A program made the translations under genes and the position numbers. The notes beneath the pieces were generated by a model. The model was given only the letters and a program-made list of their open reading frames with translations. It was not told the DNA's origin and did not search any database. This document shows, piece after piece, positions 1-5,546 of a stretch of DNA of 5,546 bases. This DNA comes from Thiomonas sp. (lineage in GTDB: Bacteria; Pseudomonadota; Gammaproteobacteria; Burkholderiales; Burkholderiaceae_C), in the NCBI GenBank assembly GCA_028706735.1, contig JAQTVS010000210.1:1-5546 (forward strand), given 5' to 3'. Each line of letters opens with the position of its first letter. Positions within the stretch are counted from its first letter, which is position 1.

Positions 1-249
1 TTGGTGACCGGCCCGGTGTCGCGCCACATGGAACTGGCGCTGCGTCGCACCTATGACGCCATGCCCGAGCCCAGGCTGGTGGTCGCCGCAGGCGATTGCG
101 CTGCGGGCTGCGGTATGCACAGCCAGGGCTACGCGGTGTGCGGCCGGGTGGCCGAGGTGCTGCCGGTGGATGTGACCGTCCCAGGTTGCCCGCCCAGCCC
201 GGCGGCCTTGTTGCAAGGCATCATGCAGGCGGTGCAGCGCCAAGCGTGA
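1..249 (+). CDS. NuoB/HyfI-type 20 kDa iron-sulfur subunit, C-terminal part (5' end outside window)
   Basis: This is the C-terminal 82 residues of a protein of the NADH-quinone oxidoreductase 20 kDa subunit family (NuoB; HyfI/HycG in group 4 hydrogenases). These proteins carry the terminal 4Fe-4S cluster next to the quinone or NiFe site. Visible family marks are the LVTGPV strand at the start, the GDCA motif (Cys33 of the visible part) and the VPGCPPSP motif (Cys63). The last two supply the third and fourth cluster ligands; the CC pair that supplies the others would lie upstream of the window. The TTG at position 1 is most likely an internal Leu codon, because the family fold needs roughly 80 or more residues before it. 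The motif reads GDCAAGCGM with an additional Cys, unlike the usual small-residue/Gly pattern. The short C-terminus and this divergent motif fit a hydrogenase-4-like complex better than respiratory NuoB, but this is inference. It ends with TGA inside the 3' end of the convergent small gene. Confidence 0.85.
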   Translation: MVTGPVSRHMELALRRTYDAMPEPRLVVAAGDCAAGCGMHSQGYAVCGRVAEVLPVDVTVPGCPPSPAALLQGIMQAVQRQA

Positions 250-487
250 TTCTGCGCCGGCGCTGCACCGGCGGGCAGGGCACGCTGCCATACGAGCAGA
301 ACACGCAGCAGTCACCCGGCAGCGGGCGCAGCTCGGCGCCGCAGGCCGGGCAGGTGAAGAACCACAGGCAGGCGTCTTCGGGCATGGTCTGCGGGCTGGC
401 CGCGCCGCAGGCCGGGCAGGTCAGCACCGAGGCCAGTTCGACGGGAAAATCCGGGGCGTCGCTGGAACAGCAAGGGGTGTAGGTCAT
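221..487 (-). CDS. GDCCVxC-family small cysteine-rich protein
   Basis: An 88-residue protein with ten cysteines: Cys6-Cys7, two CPACG knuckles (Cys24/27 and Cys46/49), Cys40 in the MPEDAC segment, then GDCCVFCSYG (Cys60, 61, 64) and Cys71 in VPCPP. This matches the GDCCVxC domain family, in which some members carry selenocysteine; here all positions are Cys. The knuckles suggest a zinc-ribbon-like metal site. The biochemical function is unknown; metal handling or redox chemistry is inference. The ATG at 487-485 was chosen over an in-frame ATG 25 codons upstream because the upstream segment lies inside the ChaN-like gene and lacks family character. The start overlaps the stop of that gene as ATGA, so translation is probably coupled; the nearest Shine-Dalgarno-like run (GAAAGG) is about 12 nt upstream, rather far. 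Its last 29 bp overlap the convergent iron-sulfur subunit gene. Confidence 0.85.
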   Translation of the reverse strand: MTYTPCCSSDAPDFPVELASVLTCPACGAASPQTMPEDACLWFFTCPACGAELRPLPGDCCVFCSYGSVPCPPVQRRRRITLGAAPPA

Positions 488-1482
488 GGCATTTGCTTGC
501 CTTTCATCCTCTGCCGCAGTTCGGCGCAGTGGTCGATGGGCGGCGTGCCGGGGGTGAACCACACCGCGTCATAGCCCTCCGGGAGTTCGGCCTGCGTATC
601 GGGCGCAAGACCTTGCAGCTGCAGGCTGAAGACCGTGAGCGGACGCGGAACGCCAGGCGGGGTGCGCGCGGCATGCGCGGCCAGATGCAGGGCGATGCCC
701 AGGGTGCGATTGGCGTGAAAGCTGCCGGTGAGCAGCGCCACGGTCTTGCCCGGCCGCGTGAGTGCCAGGCTGTGCGCGGCCATGCTGTCGTCGCGGGCGA
801 ACTGGATGCGCGCCATCGCCGGAAGCTGCGAGGCGGGCAGCAGTCCACAGTGGCTTTCCGCCACGTCGCCCTGGATGCGCTGGCGCACCGCGGGCGGCAC
901 GCTGGCGTCCCAGCGCGCCTGCCGCATAGCGGGGCGCATGCCGGCTTGCGGCAGGTTGACGCCCGCCACTGGCGCCCCGGCGCGCACCGCGGCCATCACC
1001 GGCGCGGCGTACAGCGTCCACGGCCAACCGTCCTCGTTCCAGTGCAGCCGCTCGCGCACCACGGCTTCGGGCGCATCGCGCGGGCCGTCGAAACGCAGGC
1101 CCGCATCGGCCATCTCCAGCGCCAGCGCAGCCAACGTGCCGCGCTGCGCCAAGGCGGCGACGATCCAGGCCTGCACGGCGTGATGATCGGGATGGTCGTG
1201 CTGTTCGCCCAGCATGCACAGCGCAGCGTGCGCGCAGTCGTCGAGGACTTGCTGCGGGGGGATGAATTGCTGGCCCGCCTGCAGAATGCGGCCGACCAGC
1301 GGCGAATTTGCCTCGACCGGCTGGGTGTAGTGCGGCAGTGGCGGCAGCTCGGCAGCCTGCGCCAACGGCCCGCCGAGCCAGTGCGACCCGCCCGCTGCCA
1401 GGCTGAGTGCGAGAGTCAGGCGCCTGCGGGTGGGGTTGTGCAGCACAGTTGGCCTGCGGGGCGAGCGGCGGGAAGTCGTCAT
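484..1482 (-). CDS. ChaN-like haem-binding-fold protein (PF04187 type), exported
   Basis: A 332-residue protein of the ChaN / Cofac_haem_bdg family, predicted iron-regulated or haem-binding proteins of the cell envelope. Family motifs in order are LGEQHDHPDHH (about 91-101), LEMAD (122-126), HCGLLP (211-216), QFARDDSMA (227-235) and LLTGSFHANR (250-259). The N-terminus has twin arginines (TRRRLTLAL, about 18-26), a hydrophobic stretch and an AQA-AE cleavage-like site near residue 43, resembling a Tat or Sec signal peptide. There is no lipobox Cys, so unlike ChaN of Campylobacter it is probably not a lipoprotein. The start is uncertain: ATG at 1482 has no clear ribosome site, and an in-frame GTG at residue 13 (PT-V-LHN) would still keep the whole signal peptide. 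It is divergent from thpR with 80 bp between; an AT-rich patch around 1508-1520 could carry promoters but I cannot define them. Its TGA overlaps the ATG of the GDCCVxC gene. Confidence 0.88.
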   Translation of the reverse strand: MTTSRRSPRRPTVLHNPTRRRLTLALSLAAGGSHWLGGPLAQAAELPPLPHYTQPVEANSPLVGRILQAGQQFIPPQQVLDDCAHAALCMLGEQHDHPDHHAVQAWIVAALAQRGTLAALALEMADAGLRFDGPRDAPEAVVRERLHWNEDGWPWTLYAAPVMAAVRAGAPVAGVNLPQAGMRPAMRQARWDASVPPAVRQRIQGDVAESHCGLLPASQLPAMARIQFARDDSMAAHSLALTRPGKTVALLTGSFHANRTLGIALHLAAHAARTPPGVPRPLTVFSLQLQGLAPDTQAELPEGYDAVWFTPGTPPIDHCAELRQRMKGKQMP

Positions 1483-1562
1483 GACGTGGCATTCAATAGC
1501 ATGGACACAAATAACTTACTCCAAGCCTGCAAGCCCGCGCCGCCATCAGGTCAACTCGAACC

Positions 1563-2117
1563 ATGCTGCCTTCCGCTTCCAGCCCGGCCACTCTGCGGCT
1601 GTTCTTCGCCCTGTGGCCGGACGGCGCCATGCGCGAGCGCCTCGCCCGCCATCAAGCACTTTGGCCGTGGGCGCCACCAGCAAGGGCGACGCCAGAGAAC
1701 AAGTTGCACCTCACCCTGCTGTTCATGGACGGCGTGCAGGCAGATCAGCTTGGGGCGGTGCGAGCGCTGGGCGAGGAGGTTTCGCATGGATGGACTGATT
1801 TCGATCTGCTGCTGGACCGCGCCGCCGTCTGGCGGCATGGCGGCATCGCGCATCTCGCTCCAAGCCAAGTTCCTCCGGGGCTGCGTGATCTGCACACAAG
1901 GTTGGCCACGCTGGCAGCGCTGCGCGGCCTGCCGTTCGATTCCCGTCCCTACGCCCCCCATGTCACGCTCGGACGCCGCGCCGAGACGCTGACCCCGCCC
2001 GCCACATTCACTCCGCTGCACTGGCCGGTGCGCGGCTTCGCGCTGGTGCACTCGGTGCTGGGAACGGGACGCTACGACGTGCTGGGGCGCTGGCCGCGCG
2101 AAAGGCGCGGTCAGTAA
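1563..2117 (+). CDS. thpR: RNA 2',3'-cyclic phosphodiesterase (2'-5' RNA ligase family)
   Basis: A 184-residue protein of the 2H phosphoesterase / LigT-ThpR family, which hydrolyses 2',3'-cyclic phosphate ends of RNA and can join tRNA halves with a 2'-5' bond in vitro. Both catalytic HxT motifs are present: LHLTLLF (His49, Thr51) and YAPHVTLGR (His133, Thr135), at the spacing typical of the family. The N-terminal RLFFALWPD strand and the tail segment LVHSVLGTGRYDVLGRW also fit; the length is the usual 175-190 residues. The start at 1563 gives this normal N-terminus, although the only Shine-Dalgarno-like AGG lies about 12 nt upstream. The last 7 bp overlap the convergent cytochrome b561 gene. 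No link to haem genes is expected from function; it is probably a soluble cytoplasmic enzyme with its own promoter in the 80 bp region shared with the ChaN-like gene. Confidence 0.93.
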   Translation: MLPSASSPATLRLFFALWPDGAMRERLARHQALWPWAPPARATPENKLHLTLLFMDGVQADQLGAVRALGEEVSHGWTDFDLLLDRAAVWRHGGIAHLAPSQVPPGLRDLHTRLATLAALRGLPFDSRPYAPHVTLGRRAETLTPPATFTPLHWPVRGFALVHSVLGTGRYDVLGRWPRERRGQ

Positions 2118-2788
2118 GCGCCAATGCTTCCCAGCGTGGACACCCACCACGCCAGCACTCCGCCAGCGGCGACGATGAGCAGTGCGAGCAGGCGCAGCCC
2201 CCAGGTGTCGCGCGCGGCGGGAGCGCCGGCAACGGTGTCGATGTCTCCGGTGAGCATGGGCCGCACCAGGTTTTCGCGCTTGAAAATGGCGTAATACGCA
2301 ATGGCCGCGAGGTGCAGCCCCACCAGCGCGTAGATCAGCGGCTGGCCGATGGTGGTGTGATAGAAGGTGAAAATCGCGCTGGTGCGACCGCTCACATAGC
2401 TAGCCAGCGGGCCTTCGTTGAAAATTTCATCATTCGCAAACAGCCCGCTGATGACCTGCAGCGCGACCACGGTGAGAAGCGCCAGCACCGACAGGCTGCC
2501 CAGCGGGTTGTGGCCCAGGCGCAGGTGTTCGGGCCGCGGATCGTCACCGCGCACATAGCGCAGGATGGCGCGCGGCCCGTGGACGAAGTTCCAGAACCGC
2601 GCGTGGTGGCTGCCGATCACGCCCCACACCAGCCGGAACACCAGCAGCGCAATCAGCGTATAGCCGCTCCAGTAGTGGTACTGCATGGCGTTGCCGCCGA
2701 TCAGCCCGGTGAGGATGGAGATGGTGACGCAGGCGGCCAGCGCCCAGTGAAACACGCGCAGCGGCAGATCCCAGACACGGACTTTCAT
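2111..2788 (-). CDS. Cytochrome b561-family membrane protein
   Basis: A 225-residue integral membrane b-type cytochrome (PF01292-like; cytochrome b561 / Ni-Fe-hydrogenase b subunit type). The N-terminus VWDLPLRVFHW is diagnostic. Candidate haem-ligand histidines in membrane segments are His14, His38 (YHYWSGY), His144 (FYHTTIG) and His159 (GLHLAAI). Hydrophobic segments lie at roughly 12-32, 38-58, 96-117, 140-168 and 195-217. Such proteins move electrons between quinones and periplasmic partners such as c-type cytochromes; the partner here is not visible. It lies 16 bp downstream of hemB on the same strand with a clean CGGAG ribosome site 7 nt before the ATG, so co-transcription with hemB is likely. 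The 3' end overlaps thpR by 7 bp and I see no hairpin-plus-T terminator there. Confidence 0.92.
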   Translation of the reverse strand: MKVRVWDLPLRVFHWALAACVTISILTGLIGGNAMQYHYWSGYTLIALLVFRLVWGVIGSHHARFWNFVHGPRAILRYVRGDDPRPEHLRLGHNPLGSLSVLALLTVVALQVISGLFANDEIFNEGPLASYVSGRTSAIFTFYHTTIGQPLIYALVGLHLAAIAYYAIFKRENLVRPMLTGDIDTVAGAPAARDTWGLRLLALLIVAAGGVLAWWVSTLGSIGAY

Positions 2789-2795
2789 GGATCGG

Positions 2796-2799
2796 CTCC
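2796..2799 (-). promoter_or_regulatory. Ribosome binding site of the cytochrome b561 gene
   Basis: On the minus strand GGAG (within CGGAG) lies 7 nt before the ATG at 2788, in the 16 bp gap after the hemB stop codon. It supports both the start choice and independent initiation within a hemB-cytochrome transcript. Confidence 0.7.
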
Positions 2800-2804
2800 G
2801 GGCT

Positions 2805-3865
<1,061 letters not shown>

Positions 3866-3871
3866 TTCAAC

Positions 3872-3973
3872 TGGATGGTGCGTTGCAAGATGTGCCATCC
3901 CCCGCTTCTCCTCCCTGAGCGGGGCCTTGTTTCAAGGCTTGAATCCCTGGCCAGCACTGCCGGGGATTTTTTT
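3872..3973 (+). ncRNA. Candidate small RNA with four stem-loops, between hemB and hemJ
   Basis: Four consecutive hairpins fill this stretch with almost no linker. Hairpin 1: GGATGGTGC (3873-3881) with GTGCCATCC (3892-3900), nine pairs including two G-U, loop of 10. Hairpin 2: CCCCGCT (3900-3906) with AGCGGGG (3918-3924), seven perfect pairs sharing its end bases with its neighbours, loop UCUCCUCCCUG. Hairpin 3: GCCTTG (3924-3929) with CAAGGC (3933-3938), loop TTT. Hairpin 4 is the terminator. No convincing reading frame precedes the terminator, so an untranslated transcript of about 100 nt is the simplest explanation. The pyrimidine-rich loop of hairpin 2 is complementary to Shine-Dalgarno sequences, as in the CcsR-type RNAs of Rhodobacter with CCUCCUCCC loops; that resemblance is of motif only. 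An alternative is a leader attenuator for hemJ, whose start lies 100 bp downstream. I do not recognise it as 6S, SRP, tmRNA or a known riboswitch. Confidence 0.6.
3942..3973 (+). terminator. Rho-independent terminator, + strand
   Basis: AATCCCTGGC (3942-3951) pairs with GCCGGGGATT (3959-3968): ten pairs including one U-G, around a 7-nt loop, followed directly by T residues (3967-3973, seven in all). The T run is on the + strand only, so it ends rightward transcription. No + strand protein gene ends upstream of it; the nearest upstream genes (hemB, cytochrome) are on the other strand. Confidence 0.8.
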
Positions 3974-4060
3974 GCCCGTCGTTTGCGCTCATCCCGCCAT
4001 TTTGTCCCCTGGCAACAATCGTCATAGGCGGCTCTTCTACACTGTGCGCCTGTCTGAACA

Positions 4061-4066
4061 AGGGAG
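4061..4066 (+). promoter_or_regulatory. Ribosome binding site of hemJ
   Basis: AGGGAG lies 6 nt before the ATG at 4073 and fixes the hemJ start. It is exactly complementary to CTCCCT (3911-3916) in the loop of hairpin 2 of the upstream RNA candidate. A TACACT at 4038-4043 could be the -10 of a hemJ promoter, but no good -35 accompanies it. Confidence 0.75.
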
Positions 4067-4072
4067 TCTGCA

Positions 4073-4510
4073 ATGGCATTTCAATGGGTGCTGACCTGGC
4101 ACATCATTTTCGTGATCGCGTGGTACGCGGGCCTGTTTTACCTGCCGCGCATTTTCGTGAACCTGGCCATGGCGCCCGCAGACAGCACGGCCGAGCGCGA
4201 GCGCCTGCTGATGATGGGACGCAAACTTTACCGCTTCACCCACATTCTGATGTGGCCAGCCATCATTCTGGGGCTGGTGCTGTGGCTGTATTACGGCATC
4301 GGCCTGCACGGCCCGGGCAACGGCTGGATACACACCAAAGTCACCCTGGTCGTGCTGCTGGTGATCTATATGTTCTGGTGCAAGCGCATCCTGCGCCAGT
4401 TCGAGCAGGGTACGAACACGCGCAGCCACAAGTGGTATCGCTGGTTCAACGAGATTCCCACCATCATTCTGTTCATCATCATTCCGCTGGTCGTCATCAA
4501 GCCATTCTGA
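4073..4510 (+). CDS. hemJ: Protoporphyrinogen IX oxidase HemJ (UPF0093 family)
   Basis: A 145-residue, four-helix membrane protein of the HemJ/UPF0093 family, which oxidises protoporphyrinogen IX to protoporphyrin IX, the penultimate step of protohaem synthesis, in bacteria lacking HemG or HemY. Marks seen are WHIIFVIAWYAGLFYLPRIFV (9-29, with the conserved His10 and Arg26), a cytoplasmic MGRKLY segment (48-53), His57 at the start of helix 2, the WIHTK turn (85-89, with Lys89) and the closing RWFNEIPTI (123-131). Helices lie near 5-32, 57-77, 86-106 and 127-143. Length is the family norm. The gene is divergent from hemB, so two steps of one pathway share a 250 bp control region; a VanZ-like gene follows after 58 bp and may be co-transcribed. 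Members are often mislabelled as CopD-like or hypothetical proteins. Confidence 0.92.
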   Translation: MAFQWVLTWHIIFVIAWYAGLFYLPRIFVNLAMAPADSTAERERLLMMGRKLYRFTHILMWPAIILGLVLWLYYGIGLHGPGNGWIHTKVTLVVLLVIYMFWCKRILRQFEQGTNTRSHKWYRWFNEIPTIILFIIIPLVVIKPF

Positions 4511-4568
4511 GGACGTCTCATGGGACGCGCCGACCCCGTTTCGATCCTCGGTGTGCGCCACGTCTTCA

Positions 4569-5546
4569 ATGCCTACGCAGACTCAACCCGCACGTCCGGT
4601 TTCCCGCTTTTCGCGGTACGCGCTGGCGGGCTATGCGCTGCTGATCGTCTACGCCAGCCTCTATCCCTTTTCCGATTGGCGCTGGCAGGGCTTGATGCCC
4701 TTCGATTTCGTGCGCGCGCCGCTGCCGCGCTACATCACTGCCAGCGACCTGCTCATCAACGTCGGCGGCTATCTGCCTCTGGGCTATCTGCTGGCCCGCA
4801 CCCTCCCCGCGCGCTGGCCGCGCTGGTTGTCGTGGCTGGTCGCCAGCGTGCTGGCCAGCGCCGTGTCCTTCAGCATGGAATCGCTGCAGGCGTTACTGCC
4901 CATGCGGGTGTCGTCCAACCTCGACTGGCTGACCAACTCCGTCGGCGGCGTGCTCGGCGCGGCGATCTGCGTGTGGCTGCTGCCGCGGCTGCGGCTGGCT
5001 GCTTTGCTGCGCCTGTGGCGCGAGCGCTGGTTCGCCCCGCATGTGGGCGACGGCCTGTTGTTGCTGGCGCTGTGGCCGGTTGCGCTGCTGTGGCCGGCGG
5101 CGGTGTTGTTCGGCACCGGGCAGATCGGCCCCACGCTGCTGCAGCCCGCGCTCGATACCGATACCTGGCGGGTGTTGTCGGCGTGGTTCGTCAACAGCGG
5201 GCTGCGGCTGCCGGACTTCACGCCCATGAGCGCGCTGCGGCAGACTGGCATCACCGCGTCGATGCTGGTGGGCAGCATCCTGATGCTTGCCGCGCTGCTG
5301 CGGCCGGGCGCGCCCCGGCTGCGTCTGGCGCTGGCGCTGACCTTGACTGGCCTGCTCGCGGTCAGCCTGTCCGCCGCGCTGAGTTTCGGCCCGGACCACG
5401 CCTTGGCCTGGGCTACCGTTCCCACGCTGCGCAGTGTCGCGCTCGGGCTGGTGATCGGCCTGCCGCTGGCGTATCTGCCGCCGCGCTGGAGTGCCGTCGC
5501 TGGCGCGCTGAGCCTGCTGCTGGCGCTGGCGTGGATCAATTTTTCC
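4569..5546 (+). CDS. VanZ-like membrane protein, 3' end outside window
   Basis: An open frame of 326 codons without a stop before the window edge. The first half matches the VanZ-like family (PF04892): SDLLINVGGYLPLGYLLA (59-76) followed by SFSMESLQALLPMRVSSNLDW (100-120) and LTNSVGGVLGA (121-131), with Glu104, Gln107, Arg113, Asn117, Asp119, Asn123 and the Gly pair in family order. At least seven hydrophobic segments are visible, several after the VanZ part, so this is a longer form than the roughly 160-residue VanZ of teicoplanin resistance clusters. No antibiotic function should be assumed; the role of such chromosomal homologues is unknown. The start is uncertain: ATG 4569 begins a plausible short cytoplasmic tail before helix 1, but no Shine-Dalgarno sequence precedes it, and GTG 4551 is in frame. 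The 58 bp gap after hemJ has no terminator, suggesting one transcript. Confidence 0.87.
   Translation, partial: MPTQTQPARPVSRFSRYALAGYALLIVYASLYPFSDWRWQGLMPFDFVRAPLPRYITASDLLINVGGYLPLGYLLARTLPARWPRWLSWLVASVLASAVSFSMESLQALLPMRVSSNLDWLTNSVGGVLGAAICVWLLPRLRLAALLRLWRERWFAPHVGDGLLLLALWPVALLWPAAVLFGTGQIGPTLLQPALDTDTWRVLSAWFVNSGLRLPDFTPMSALRQTGITASMLVGSILMLAALLRPGAPRLRLALALTLTGLLAVSLSAALSFGPDHALAWATVPTLRSVALGLVIGLPLAYLPPRWSAVAGALSLLLALAWINFS

Noticed and set aside
1483..1562. Divergent promoters in the ChaN-thpR gap
   Set aside because: Only weak half-matches to -35 and -10 motifs in an AT-rich patch; too poor to annotate.
493..1992. Long + strand open frame of 499 codons opposite the ChaN-like gene
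   Set aside because: It is a high-GC shadow of the ChaN gene, rich in Arg/His/Gly/Gln, continues into the thpR region in another frame and shows no protein family marks.
3872..3973. 6S RNA as identity for the structured RNA
   Set aside because: CCTTG/CAAGG elements recall parts of 6S RNA, but the length is about 100 nt, not about 180, and there is no long closing stem with a central open bubble.
3867..4079. - strand 70-codon frame across the hemB-hemJ gap
   Set aside because: No ribosome site and no recognisable features; it is better explained as the complement of the structured RNA region.
4520..4570. ATG at 4520 after GAGGACG as an alternative start for the gene after hemJ
   Set aside because: It is in a different frame from the VanZ-like protein and translates to shadow-type Arg/Ala-rich sequence; a very short leader peptide cannot be excluded but nothing supports it.
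4784..5539. - strand open frame of 251 codons opposite the VanZ-like gene
   Set aside because: Low-complexity Ser/Arg/Ala composition; the opposite frame has clear VanZ residues and membrane helices.

Overview
This 5.5 kb, GC-rich window has the look of a betaproteobacterial (Burkholderiales) chromosome. A Thiomonas-like organism is my best guess from the protein flavours and gene mix, but this is an inference without any database search. Coding density is high and I see no mobile element, tRNA, rRNA or CRISPR array. Seven protein genes are called with good confidence and an eighth (VanZ-like) runs off the right edge.

Left part (1-2117). The window opens inside a + strand gene for a NuoB/HyfI-type iron-sulfur subunit (20 kDa subunit family). 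Its end overlaps the end of a convergent small cysteine-rich gene (GDCCVxC family). That small gene follows a ChaN-like haem-binding-fold protein on the - strand, with an ATGA start/stop overlap, so the pair is probably translationally coupled. Divergent from the ChaN gene is thpR (RNA 2',3'-cyclic phosphodiesterase) on the + strand.

Middle part (2111-3818). A - strand pair, hemB (porphobilinogen synthase, metal-site type with Asp/Ala in place of Cys) followed 16 bp later by a cytochrome b561-family membrane protein, looks like an operon. It joins synthesis of a haem precursor to a haem-using membrane protein.

Right part (3819-5546). Divergent from hemB is hemJ (protoporphyrinogen oxidase, UPF0093), followed by a VanZ-like membrane protein. 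The hemB-hemJ intergenic region is about 250 bp and is not empty. Positions 3873-3973 hold four back-to-back stem-loops, the last a textbook rho-independent terminator on the + strand with seven T residues. No protein gene ends before that terminator. A promoter-like sequence sits at the right distance in front of the first hairpin. The best reading is an undescribed small RNA of about 100 nt (or a hemJ leader attenuator) whose second hairpin exposes a CUCCUCCC anti-Shine-Dalgarno loop. Its putative promoter physically overlaps a good sigma-70-like hemB promoter on the other strand, and that hemB promoter would give a nearly leaderless hemB mRNA.

Together, hemB, hemJ, the b-type cytochrome and the ChaN-like protein make this a haem-themed neighbourhood. 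The structured RNA between the two haem-synthesis genes is the most notable item.
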